64,000 bases of DNA. Source: Mesorhizobium sp. ORS 3359 (GTDB lineage: Bacteria; Pseudomonadota; Alphaproteobacteria; Rhizobiales; Rhizobiaceae). Position numbers and translations under genes: made by a program. Below the pieces are notes generated by a model that was given only the letters and a program-made list of their open reading frames with translations, searched no databases and had not been told where the DNA came from. The DNA is taken from the NCBI GenBank assembly GCA_000824845.1, contig CCNC01000179.1, positions 84,964-148,963 on the forward strand, read 5' to 3'. This document shows, one piece after another, positions 25,893 to 34,509 of this stretch. Every line of letters starts with the position of its first letter. The first letter of the stretch is position 1.

Positions 25893-27005
25893 TTACTGCT
25901 TCGGTCTTCCCAGAATTTCGGAAGCCTCAGACAACAGTATGTCCATTTGTTCTCTTGTGCCTATGCTTACTCTTATATGTTTTTTCAACAATGACTCTGG
26001 AAACGCGGCGACTAGTACTTTCCGCCGCTTCAACGCTTTTTGCCACCACCTACCGTCTTGTCCTGCCGGCACGCGGGCCAGCAAGAAATTTGCATGCGAA
26101 GGCGTTACGGAAAACCCCAGTGGCGAGAGCGCGACGGATACGCGCTCCCGTTCCTGCTTGATGTGTCTGTGGTTCTCTTCATAGGCGTCGCGATGCGCAA
26201 GGATGCTGACGCCAACCGCATGGCCGATCACGTTCATGTTGAAGATATTTTGGATGTTGCGCAACCGTCCAATGATTTCGGGATGACCAAATCCAAAGCC
26301 GATACGGATACCGGCGGCGGCGTAGCTTTTTGAAAATGTCCGCAGGAGCAGAATATTGGGATAATGATCGATAAGGCGCAGGCCATTATCCGGAGCGAAG
26401 TCGACATAGGCCTCATCCAGAACAATCAGGCGATCCGACTGCGCCGCGAGGCGTTCGATATCGGCCACCGAAACGAATGTTCCAGTTGGATTGTTCGGGT
26501 TAGCTAGAAGAATGAACTTGGCGCCTTCTGCGGGACCAGAGAGCAATTCTTCTACCGGCAGGACATCAGATTGACCGCATCCGAATTCAAGAATTTGAGC
26601 CCCCTGCAACATGGCGAGTTGGCGGTTGAACGAAAAGCCTGGCGATAGCATCGCCACGCTGTCGCCAGGGGCGAGGAAGGCTCTGTAGATGAGTCCCAGC
26701 AGTTCGGATGATCCGTTTCCGGCAATCACTTGATCCTTGGTGAGGTCGTAGGCATCAGCCGCGGCTTCTCTCAAGCCGATGTTGTCGTGTTCTGGATATA
26801 GATACTGCTGCTCGAGGGCGGCAATTGCACTTTGCATTACGACTTCCGGCATCGGAAATGGATTCTCGGTCGTATGCAACCGGACGCAGCTATCGTCCAA
26901 TGAACGGCGATCGGAGGGCAAAGGCTTTAGTTCCCCTGGCGCCTGCGAAAACGACGAAAGCACGCTTTTTAGTTTTGTTCCCGACATATCCTCTCCAGTT
27001 GACAT
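25893..27005 (-). CDS. Histidinol-phosphate aminotransferase-like (class I/II PLP enzyme)
   Basis: 370 residues. HisC-like fold: LHTTENPFPMPEVV, NGSSELLGLIYRAFLAPGD, LANPNNPTGTF, LDEAYVDFA, and the PLP lysine in RTFSKSYAAAGIRIGFGFG near residue 235. It probably is not the housekeeping hisC, because its neighbours are accessory genes; HisC-like enzymes often serve in specialised amino-acid pathways. GAGAGGA lies before an ATG at 27005; another ATG lies at 26987. The A/T-rich upstream region holds repeated TACCTC boxes. Confidence 0.85.
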   Translation of the reverse strand: MSTGEDMSGTKLKSVLSSFSQAPGELKPLPSDRRSLDDSCVRLHTTENPFPMPEVVMQSAIAALEQQYLYPEHDNIGLREAAADAYDLTKDQVIAGNGSSELLGLIYRAFLAPGDSVAMLSPGFSFNRQLAMLQGAQILEFGCGQSDVLPVEELLSGPAEGAKFILLANPNNPTGTFVSVADIERLAAQSDRLIVLDEAYVDFAPDNGLRLIDHYPNILLLRTFSKSYAAAGIRIGFGFGHPEIIGRLRNIQNIFNMNVIGHAVGVSILAHRDAYEENHRHIKQERERVSVALSPLGFSVTPSHANFLLARVPAGQDGRWWQKALKRRKVLVAAFPESLLKKHIRVSIGTREQMDILLSEASEILGRPKQ

Positions 27006-27061
27006 GAGGGCTTAATCATCCGCCCTCAACTTTCTAGTGTTTTGCTCCCCGCCAATTTCGC

Positions 27062-27125
27062 TACCTCAAATTTATAAGTTGAAATGTCACATCTTATCTG
27101 AGGTAATTCAAAACCCGATTACCTC
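27062..27125. promoter_or_regulatory. Repeated TACCTC(A) boxes, candidate operator
   Basis: TACCTCA at 27062-27068 and its inverted copy TGAGGTA at 27099-27105 form a spaced palindrome. A third box, TACCTC, lies at 27120-27125. The region is AT-rich and lies 57-120 bases upstream of the aminotransferase start. The regulator is unknown. Confidence 0.4.
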
Positions 27126-27546
27126 GTATAAGCAAAATTCTTTTTCTTATATTGTTAGCAAAATTGTGCCATCGACTTCATCTTGATCCGCGCGATTGTT
27201 TTAAAGGTGGCACGATGATACCGTCTGTTTCTAAGGCCATGCTTCGCTTACGCATGCCTCGCCATTTGTTCATCGACAAATTGGAGGCTGGTTGCGAACC
27301 GGCGTTTAACTGCGCCAGATTGCTTTTCGACGACGGCTAATGCGGCGCCACAGTATTTCTACCGCTCGCGCCAATAGCCGGCCAGGACCTCCCGATCCTC
27401 GTACTGGATTTCCGGAGTCGACTCGTTTGAATCTCTATGATCGACACGGTGCCGGTGAAGGGTGTTCCACGCAAAAAACTCGGCGCACATTGATGAACGT
27501 TGTTTGCTCAAGCGCGATTGGTCTGCCGTCAGCGCGTTTGTTTTCA
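27126..27546. other. No gene recognised
   Basis: A 62-codon + strand frame at 27152-27340 has no recognised similarity and no strong ribosome site. Confidence 0.4.
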
Positions 27547-28977
27547 TCAATCCGTGAGTCCTCGCTTGGTGTCTGCGGCTCGCCCGTGCTGTGGTGGTGA
27601 GCGATCCGGCGACGAGACGAGTCGCAACGAGGCGGCCTCACTTGGCGGCTGCGGGACGGGTGGCTGGCCGGCCAATGTCTCGGCAAGATGATGCCCTGCA
27701 AACGCGGCTTCCAACTGCGCCTGATCCAATTCGCCTTCCCAACGGGCGACCACGAGCGTTGCCACGGCATTGCCGATGATGTTCGTAAGGGCCCGGCACT
27801 CGGACATGAAGCGGTCGATGCCGAGGATCAATGCCATGCCAGCCACCGGAACGGACGGCACCGCAGAAAGAGTAGCGGCCAGTGTGACGAATCCGGCGCC
27901 GGTAACCCCCGCCGCCCCCTTAGAGGAAAGCATAGCAACGAGCAGCAATAGGATCTGATCGCCGATCGAGAGATCCGTATTCGTCGCCTGGGCGATAAAG
28001 AGGGCCGCGAGCGTCATATAAATGTTGGTGCCGTCCAGATTGAAGGAATATCCCGTCGGAATGACCAGACCCACGACTGAACGCTTGGCGCCAGCCTTCT
28101 CCATCTTCTCCATGAGAGTGGGCAGCGCGGCCTCCGAGGAGGACGTTCCAAGAACCAATAGGAGCTCTTCTTTGATGTACCGGATGAGAGAAACGATCGA
28201 GAAGCCATTGAAACGGCAGACGGCGCCGAGAACGACAAACACAAAGAGAAAGGCCGTGAGGTAGAACGTCCCGACAAGCATCGCGAGATTGACGACGGAG
28301 CCGATGCCGTACTTGCCGATTGTGAATGCCATGGCGCCGAACGCGCCGATCGGGGCAGCCTTCATCAGGATCCCAACGAGTGCAAAGATCGGCACGGTGA
28401 GAGCCTGGAGCAAGGAAGTGATCGGCTTGCCCATCTCTCCAACTATCGCGAGCGCAATGCCAAACAGGACCGAGAAGAAAAGGACCTGAAGGATGTCGCC
28501 ATCTGCAAAGGCCGCCACAATCGTGGTCGGAATGATGTTCATCAGAAAGCCCGTCACGGACTGCTCGTGGGCCTTTGCGGCATAGGGATTGACGGCTTGG
28601 ATATCGAGCGAGGCCGGATCAATGTTGAGGCCGGCGCCTGGTTGAACGACATTGGACACGATGAGGCCGACGATCAGTGCCAGCGTCGAAAAGGTGAGGA
28701 AATAGACCATCGCCTTGCTGGCTACCCGGCCGACCTTTTGAAGGCTGTGCATGCCGGCGATCCCGGTCGCGACGGTCAAAAAGATTACCGGTGCGATGAT
28801 CATCTTGACGAGCTTGATGAAGGCGTCACCAAGCGGCTTCATGTTTTCGCCGATTTCGGGGTTGAAATGGCCGAGCACGACGCCCAGGCCGATGGCGGCA
28901 ATCACCTGCACATAAAGCCGTGCATAGAAAGGCTTGCGAGGCGCGACATTTGCGTTGGGGCCTTTTGGAGGCAACAT
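27547..28977 (-). CDS. dctA: C4-dicarboxylate transport protein DctA
   Basis: 476 residues, DAACS-family symporter for succinate, fumarate and malate. The core is highly typical: FIKLVKMIIAPVIFLTVATGIAGM near 48, LGTSSSEAALPTLMEKME (the serine-rich hairpin) near 275, GYSFNLDGTNIYMTLAALFIAQATN near 305, and MLSSKGAAGVTGAGF near 350. The start at 28977 follows GGGAGAGAG. An open extension to 29250 runs through the promoter and was rejected. The C terminus is some 20-30 residues longer than usual and proline/serine rich. It is divergent from dctB, with sigma-54 and DctD sites between. Dicarboxylate uptake is the main carbon supply of bacteroids. Confidence 0.97.
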   Translation of the reverse strand: MLPPKGPNANVAPRKPFYARLYVQVIAAIGLGVVLGHFNPEIGENMKPLGDAFIKLVKMIIAPVIFLTVATGIAGMHSLQKVGRVASKAMVYFLTFSTLALIVGLIVSNVVQPGAGLNIDPASLDIQAVNPYAAKAHEQSVTGFLMNIIPTTIVAAFADGDILQVLFFSVLFGIALAIVGEMGKPITSLLQALTVPIFALVGILMKAAPIGAFGAMAFTIGKYGIGSVVNLAMLVGTFYLTAFLFVFVVLGAVCRFNGFSIVSLIRYIKEELLLVLGTSSSEAALPTLMEKMEKAGAKRSVVGLVIPTGYSFNLDGTNIYMTLAALFIAQATNTDLSIGDQILLLLVAMLSSKGAAGVTGAGFVTLAATLSAVPSVPVAGMALILGIDRFMSECRALTNIIGNAVATLVVARWEGELDQAQLEAAFAGHHLAETLAGQPPVPQPPSEAASLRLVSSPDRSPPQHGRAADTKRGLTD

Positions 28978-29071
28978 AAATCTCTCTCCCAGACCGGATC
29001 TCGGCACTGCCTCTCCTCCCCGGGTTATTCCCGACCGCTGCGCTCCGGTCGAACGCTGCTGCGCTGTTCGT

Positions 29072-29087
29072 CGCAAGACATATGCCA
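29072..29087 (-). promoter_or_regulatory. Sigma-54 -24/-12 promoter for dctA
   Basis: On the - strand TGGCATATGTCTTGCG fits TGGCA(C/T)-N5-TTGC. It lies 95 bases before the dctA start. Confidence 0.8.
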
Positions 29088-29152
29088 AACGGATAGGCCG
29101 AGCGGATCGCGCAATTTCGGATGTTTTCAGGGAGGTTGAGCCCCATCCACAT

Positions 29153-29200
29153 GTGTGAATTTCCGCACTCGGTGGTTCCATTTGGCGAAATCCAGCACTA
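29153..29200. promoter_or_regulatory. Candidate tandem DctD-binding sites
   Basis: GTGTGAATTTCCGCAC (29153-29168) reads on the - strand as GTGCGGAAATTCACAC, resembling known rhizobial DctD enhancer sites. A weaker related copy (GGCGAAATCCAGCAC) lies about 30 bases further. They sit 65-110 bases upstream of the dctA -24 element. Confidence 0.6.
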
Positions 29201-31083
29201 AGGTGGCGAACGCGGTAGTAAACGACGGCATCAGCGAGGGTGGCTTGCATAAGGCCCCGTTCAACTTCCCTGGCAGACTGGGCACCGGCAGATTTCTCTG
29301 GCTTGCGGTTTTGTTTGCACTTCTTGGTGCCGGGCTCGGCTTTTTTGTTTTTGCAGCCGGCCGTATTGCCGGCACCAAAGCTGAGTCAGACCTACGCGAT
29401 CGTGCTCTTGCCGCGCGCCCACTTGCAGCCGACACTTTGAAAGGAGATGTCGAGAAGCAGCGATTGATTCCGCGCGTCTTGGCTCGTGATGGTGCGGTCC
29501 AGGAGATGCTTCGCAGTCCGAGCACCGGTGGGGAAGCTGCGCTGGATGAAAAGCTTCGAGCCATCGCGCGCGACGCCGCCTCTTCAGTCATCTACGTCAT
29601 CAACAGTGAGGGAACGGCGGTTGCTGCGAGCAATGCCGGCGAGCCCACAAGTTTCGTCGGCCGCGATTACCGTTTTCGTCATTACTTCGTTGAAGCCATG
29701 GCGAGCGGCATGGCCACGCAATACGCACTTGGTACCGTTAGCAAGCGCCCCGGCCTCTTCTTGTCGAGCCGGATCGATGGACCGGAGGGGCCACTCGGCG
29801 TCGTTGTGGTGAAGGTCGAGCTCGACCGTGTGGAGTCGAGCTGGCGCAAGAGCGGTTTCGTGGTCTTCACGAGCGACGAGCGCGGCGTCGTCCTTTCAAC
29901 GAGTGTGCCCCAGTGGCGTTTTGGCGCTCTCTCCCCGCTTTCCAAAAAAGAGGCAAAAATCGCGCGCGATCATCTGCAGCTGCCTGGCGCGGCGTTCGAG
30001 CCAGTTCCGCTTTCGCACCGCGGCGGCAACCTGGTCACCGCAAGTACCGTCGACAAGGAAGCCGGCTTTGTCACGGTTTCGCAGGATCTCGGCAAAGTGG
30101 TCCCAGGTTGGCGGCTGTCACTGCTCATTCCTGCCGATGCAGAGATTTCCGCAGCGATGATGACAGCCCGCGCGACAGCACTGCTTGCCCTCATGCTCGT
30201 GGCATTTGCGGTTGCCGTTATTGTTCGACGGCGCCGGGCGATCCGACAACGACAGGACGCGCTTGCGCACATGAACGCGGAACTGGAACATCGCGTCAAC
30301 TTGCGTACGGCAGAGCTCCGCCGCTCGAACGAAGCGCTCGCAGCTCAGATAGCTGAGCGCGAGAATGCCGAGGCAAGGGTGCGCCGGTTATGTGAAGAAC
30401 TCTCTCAGGCGAATCGCCTCTCAATTCTTGGACAGATCGCAGCCGGAGTTGCTCACGAGATTAACCAGCCGGTCACAGCAATTCGCACCTATGCCGAAAA
30501 TGCTTCACGTCTTCTCCAAGGCGACAGGCCGAAAGAAACCGCTAGGAATTTGAAATCGATCATCGCTATTACGGGACGTATCGGAGCGATCACCGAAACG
30601 CTGCGGTCGTTCTCACGCCGCGCAACGGGTTCCGTGGGGCCAATATCGGCGGAGGAGGCGATCGACGGGGCGCTTTCGCTCCTTTCGGGCCGCATCCGCG
30701 AATCTGGCGTGACGATCGAACGGCAACGGACAGATCCGTCTCCGACGGTGATGGCAAGTTGCGTTCGGCTCGAGCAAATCCTGGTCAATCTCTTGCAGAA
30801 TTCGCTCGATGCCCTGAAGGGCCTGCCGGAGCCGCGGATCGAGATAGCACTTGCCCAGAACAAGGAAACAGTCACCATTTCGGTTCGAGACAACGGTGCC
30901 GGCCTCGCCCCTGAAATTCGCAAGAGCCTCTTCATTCCATTTACCACAAGCAAGGAAAAGGGGCTCGGCCTTGGCCTGCTTATTTCAGAGGAAATCGCCC
31001 GCGAGCTCGGCGGCTCGTTGCGACTCGATGCCAGCGACGAGAGGGGGACTTCCTTCACCATCGAATTGAGGCGTGTCGAATGA
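29155..31083 (+). CDS. dctB: C4-dicarboxylate sensor histidine kinase DctB
   Basis: Up to 642 residues. Two membrane helices (about 43-62 and 340-360) bracket a periplasmic Cache/PAS-type sensor region (RDAASSVIYVINSEGTAVAASN, FVGRDYRFRHYFVEAMASG). Then come a coiled linker, a phospho-acceptor helix GVAHEINQPVTAIRTYAEN and an ATP-binding domain with NLLQNSLDAL, DNGAGL and GLGLGLLIS. The GTG at 29155 overlaps the DctD sites; TTG at 29245, with GAGGG at good spacing, may be the real start. The stop overlaps dctD (ATGA). It senses periplasmic dicarboxylates and phosphorylates DctD. Confidence 0.95.
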   Translation: MNFRTRWFHLAKSSTKVANAVVNDGISEGGLHKAPFNFPGRLGTGRFLWLAVLFALLGAGLGFFVFAAGRIAGTKAESDLRDRALAARPLAADTLKGDVEKQRLIPRVLARDGAVQEMLRSPSTGGEAALDEKLRAIARDAASSVIYVINSEGTAVAASNAGEPTSFVGRDYRFRHYFVEAMASGMATQYALGTVSKRPGLFLSSRIDGPEGPLGVVVVKVELDRVESSWRKSGFVVFTSDERGVVLSTSVPQWRFGALSPLSKKEAKIARDHLQLPGAAFEPVPLSHRGGNLVTASTVDKEAGFVTVSQDLGKVVPGWRLSLLIPADAEISAAMMTARATALLALMLVAFAVAVIVRRRRAIRQRQDALAHMNAELEHRVNLRTAELRRSNEALAAQIAERENAEARVRRLCEELSQANRLSILGQIAAGVAHEINQPVTAIRTYAENASRLLQGDRPKETARNLKSIIAITGRIGAITETLRSFSRRATGSVGPISAEEAIDGALSLLSGRIRESGVTIERQRTDPSPTVMASCVRLEQILVNLLQNSLDALKGLPEPRIEIALAQNKETVTISVRDNGAGLAPEIRKSLFIPFTTSKEKGLGLGLLISEEIARELGGSLRLDASDERGTSFTIELRRVE

Positions 31084-32453
31084 GTGGCGAAAAAGGGCCT
31101 GTCGTCTTCGTTGACGACGACGATGATCTGCTGCCCGCTGCAGGGCAGATGCTGGAACTTGCCGGCTTTAGCCCTATCGTCGTCAATTCCGCCGAGGCCG
31201 CACTCGCCAGAATCGACGAGAACTTCAATGGTCCCGTCGTTAGCGACATCCGCATGCCCAGAATGAATGGGCTTCAGCTCTTTGACCGGGTGAAAGCAAT
31301 CGATCCGGACATCCCTTTTGTCCTTATCACTGGGCACGGCGACGTCGAACTTGCCGTTGCCGCCATCAAGGACGGCGCTTACGATTTCATCTCCAAGCCA
31401 TATGACACCGAACGGCTTTTGGTAACGCTGAATCGCGCTTCCGAAAACCGGCACCTGGTCCTGGAAAACAGGCGCCTCAGGGATGCGGTCGTCCGATCCG
31501 CGGGCGATATGCCTCTCCTGGGGAACGCGCCGAGTATGACATGGCTGCGAGAAACGATTCGACAGATCGCCGATACGGATGTGGACGTCCTTGTGGAGGG
31601 TGAAACCGGCACGGGTAAGGAGGTGGTCGCGGATCTGCTTCACCGCTGGAGCAGACGAAGTACCAAGCCGTTCGTGGCCTTGAACTGCGGGGCGCTGCCC
31701 GAAAGTGTCATCGAAAGCGAACTTTTCGGCCACGAAGCAGGCGCGTTTACCGGTGCGCACAGGCGCAGGATCGGTCGCCTCGAATACGCGAATGGCGGCA
31801 CGCTATTCCTCGACGAAATTGAGTCGATGCCGCCTGCACTCCAGATAAAACTCCTAAGGGTACTCGAGACCCGCCAGGTCACGCCACTCGGAACCAACGA
31901 AACCCGCAGCATCGATGTTCGTGTCGTGGCTGCGACAAAGGTCGATCTGAGCGATCCGGCCGCCCGCGGCGACTTCAGGGAAGATCTCTATTTTCGTCTG
32001 AACGTCGTGACGGTCAATATTCCGCCTCTTCGCGAGCGGCGCGAGGATATCCCGATCCTCTTTGCGCATTTCCTGGAACGAGCGTGCAAACGCTTCGGCA
32101 AGCCAGTGTGGGAGATAACCGCGGCCGTGCGTAATCATCTCATGGGCCATGATTGGCCCGGCAATGTCCGCGAACTTGCGCATTTCGCGGATCGGGTTGC
32201 ATTGGGACTTGAAGGGGCGCCGAATTCGCTCCCTGGAAAAATAGGCGCTGAATTAAATCTCTCTCTTTCCGAAAAGGTTAGTCTTTATGAGGCAACCGTT
32301 ATTCGCAACGCATTGCGGGAATGCGATGGCGACGTGAGGAGGACGACCGCGTTTCTGCAGGTGCCGCGCAAAACGTTCTACGACAAGCTGAAACGCTATG
32401 GAATAATTCCGGGCGCGTATCGAAGCAGCCGCGATTGTTCGAAATCTTCTTGA
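31080..32453 (+). CDS. dctD: C4-dicarboxylate response regulator DctD
   Basis: 457 residues, NtrC-type. The receiver domain (5-125) has the acidic pocket FVDDDDD and phospho-acceptor aspartate in VVSDIRMPR. The AAA+ domain (about 150-385) has GETGTGKEVVAD, GAFTGA and GGTLFLDEIESM. The C-terminal Fis-type HTH is GDVRRTTAFLQVPRKTFYDKLKRYG. It starts inside dctB's stop. It activates dctA from the sigma-54 promoter at 29072-29087. Confidence 0.96.
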   Translation: MSGEKGPVVFVDDDDDLLPAAGQMLELAGFSPIVVNSAEAALARIDENFNGPVVSDIRMPRMNGLQLFDRVKAIDPDIPFVLITGHGDVELAVAAIKDGAYDFISKPYDTERLLVTLNRASENRHLVLENRRLRDAVVRSAGDMPLLGNAPSMTWLRETIRQIADTDVDVLVEGETGTGKEVVADLLHRWSRRSTKPFVALNCGALPESVIESELFGHEAGAFTGAHRRRIGRLEYANGGTLFLDEIESMPPALQIKLLRVLETRQVTPLGTNETRSIDVRVVAATKVDLSDPAARGDFREDLYFRLNVVTVNIPPLRERREDIPILFAHFLERACKRFGKPVWEITAAVRNHLMGHDWPGNVRELAHFADRVALGLEGAPNSLPGKIGAELNLSLSEKVSLYEATVIRNALRECDGDVRRTTAFLQVPRKTFYDKLKRYGIIPGAYRSSRDCSKSS

Positions 32454-32771
32454 ACTCGCCCGTCGCCGAAAGGCTGCTATGGGCATGTGGGCGCCGGGAA
32501 AGCGAAAGCTGCTTGCGCCACTTCCCCGGTGCGGATACGTCAGGGGCGCGCTCTGGCGGTGTGCGGATCGTCTCGTGAGAGGGGGGCGCCTGATGATCGG
32601 GCAGTTTGGGGGATCAATCCCTTTTGGCTCCGAGACCTGAAAGACCTCGTGCTGCATATCTGTTCTTTCGGTCGATGCGTGATCAGCAGTTGCGTCGAAC
32701 TGCCAACGAGCATAATCGCCGAATCCGGCCAAGAAGGAGTCTACTGCGACATCGCCGGCATCAACGCAGAC
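32454..32771. other. No gene recognised
   Basis: About 320 bases between dctD and the LacI-type gene; only short unassigned frames are present. Confidence 0.4.
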
Positions 32772-32786
32772 TGACACATTCTGTCA
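32772..32786. promoter_or_regulatory. Palindrome TGACA-N5-TGTCA upstream of the LacI gene
   Basis: TGACACATTCTGTCA is a perfect 5-5-5 palindrome, 54 bases before the LacI-family start. It may be an autoregulatory operator. Confidence 0.4.
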
Positions 32787-32839
32787 AATTCCGTGACCCG
32801 TCCTCTATGTTCCCCATGACTTCCTGTTAGACTCGAATC

Positions 32840-33871
32840 ATGACCAAGCGCCCCACAATTGCAGATCTCGCCCGCGAAGCCGGGGTTAGCGTAGCGACCG
32901 TCGATCGGGTTTTGAACGGCCGTCGACTGGTGAGGGAACAGACCGCACGACGGGTCTGCGAGGCGGCCCTCGCCATCGGCTACAACGCAGCTGGTCTGAT
33001 GCAGCAGCGCGCGCAGCGGATTTTGCCGGAGTACCGATTAGGCTTTATTCTCAGAATGCCGGCCGAGCATTTCTATCAGGATTTCGCGCGAGAGATCAAA
33101 GCTGCTGTCAGCGCGGCACAGTCCTTCCGGGGCGTTCCAGTCGTTGAATTCGCGCCGTCGCATAGGCCTGGCGACCTGGTCGAGCTGCTCGAGGACATGG
33201 GTGAACGCTGCCACGCGATCGCGATGATGGCACCGGATCATCCAACCGTCACGGCAGCTGTCGAAGAACTCAAATCGAACGGAACCCCGGTTTTTTCGCT
33301 GCTTTCCGATTTTGCCGCCGGCGTGCGCGAGGGCTATCTGGGCCTCAACAACCGCAAGGTTGGACGGACTGCCGCCTGGATGTTTTCCAAGGTTGCAAAA
33401 AGGCCGGGCAAGGTGGCGGTCTTGGTCGTCAGCCATCGTTTTCAGGGTCCCGAATTGCGAGAAACCGGCTTTCGGTCATACTTTCGTGAGAAAGCGCCGA
33501 TGTTCGAGGTGCTGGACACGCGCTTGAACGTCGATACGCGGCAAACCACGTACGAGGCCACTCGCGATATCATACAAAGCGAATCCGAACTTGTCGGCTT
33601 GTATGTCGCCGGCGGCGGCACGGAGGGCGCCATCGCTGCACTCCGGGAAGAGGGCGATGGTCGGGATCTCCTGGCGATCGTCAACGAGATCACGCCAGAG
33701 TCGCGAGCAGCACTCGCGGACGACATCATTACGATGGCGGTTGCCACGCCCCTGCGCCTGCTTTGCCAGGAGTTGGTGACGCTGATGGCCAGGGCAATCG
33801 AGACAGGCACTGCAGAGACGCCATGGCAGACGTTCTTGCCGTTTGAGATTTATCTGCCGGAAAACATTTGA
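32840..33871 (+). CDS. LacI/GalR-family transcriptional regulator
   Basis: 343 residues. The N-terminal LacI HTH is TIADLAREAGVSVATVDRVLNGRRLVREQTARRVCEAA; a periplasmic-binding-protein-like sugar domain follows (RLGFILRMPAEHFYQDFAREI to the C terminus). No catabolic operon lies next to it. In M. loti R7A a LacI/GalR regulator, FixV, sits upstream of nifA2 and activates it, possibly in response to an inositol derivative. Whether this gene is a displaced relative cannot be told without alignment. It lies between dctD and a nod-box-driven acyltransferase. Confidence 0.9.
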   Translation: MTKRPTIADLAREAGVSVATVDRVLNGRRLVREQTARRVCEAALAIGYNAAGLMQQRAQRILPEYRLGFILRMPAEHFYQDFAREIKAAVSAAQSFRGVPVVEFAPSHRPGDLVELLEDMGERCHAIAMMAPDHPTVTAAVEELKSNGTPVFSLLSDFAAGVREGYLGLNNRKVGRTAAWMFSKVAKRPGKVAVLVVSHRFQGPELRETGFRSYFREKAPMFEVLDTRLNVDTRQTTYEATRDIIQSESELVGLYVAGGGTEGAIAALREEGDGRDLLAIVNEITPESRAALADDIITMAVATPLRLLCQELVTLMARAIETGTAETPWQTFLPFEIYLPENI

Positions 33872-34254
33872 GGCGAGATTCGCTTTCTTTGAGCGGTTCG
33901 CTCACGACAGAGCATAACAAATTCCACCATGTCTCATCACCGGAAAACGTTCATCAGACTCAGCTCCCGTGTTCTTCTCGTACGAGTCTCGACGTGGCCT
34001 CTGGATGAAACTGGAGAGCCGCATAACTGCGCTACCACACGCCATCATCAGGCTGATGTGAGGAGCTGACCCACAAAGCCCACGACGATAATGATTGTCT
34101 GGAAATCAGAAAGACGATCCCCAATCCGCGATTCGGCGGGTGGGTGGTCGACTGCATACAACGATAGATGATTGAATGTGCAACAGCCAAGGCAATCACT
34201 TCTGCCATGGTGAGAGAAAAAGTTGCCCTTCAATCGTGATGCAGCTACCCCTCG
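33872..34254. other. No gene recognised
   Basis: Spacer upstream of the nod box at 34255. Short - strand frames (for example near 34048-34317) overlap the nod box and are not credible genes. Confidence 0.4.
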
Positions 34255-34301
34255 ATCCACGGTGTGGATGATTTCCATCGAAACAATTGATTTTTCGAAT
34301 T
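34255..34301 (+). promoter_or_regulatory. nod box upstream of the acyltransferase
   Basis: It begins ATCCACGGTGTGGATG and continues with ATCGAAACAATTGATTTTT, matching both halves of the 47-base nod box consensus. It points at the gene starting at 34510, 208 bases away, a distance close to that of the nodA nod box in this window. Confidence 0.9.
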
Positions 34302-34509
34302 TTCTGAATTGGGGCAAATCTCGATCTGACTGGTTTCAAAGCACGTCGAGCACACGTATGCAAATGGCGCTCGTTGGCATGGAAGTGACGTCCAGACTTC
34401 GGAATTCGGTGACGCGAGGGAATCAACCGATAGGATGAAATCACGGTTGTCTTCGTCACTGCCGTGGCACTCTCATTTTAGCAAAAGTCACCTCTATATC
34501 AGGTAGTCC

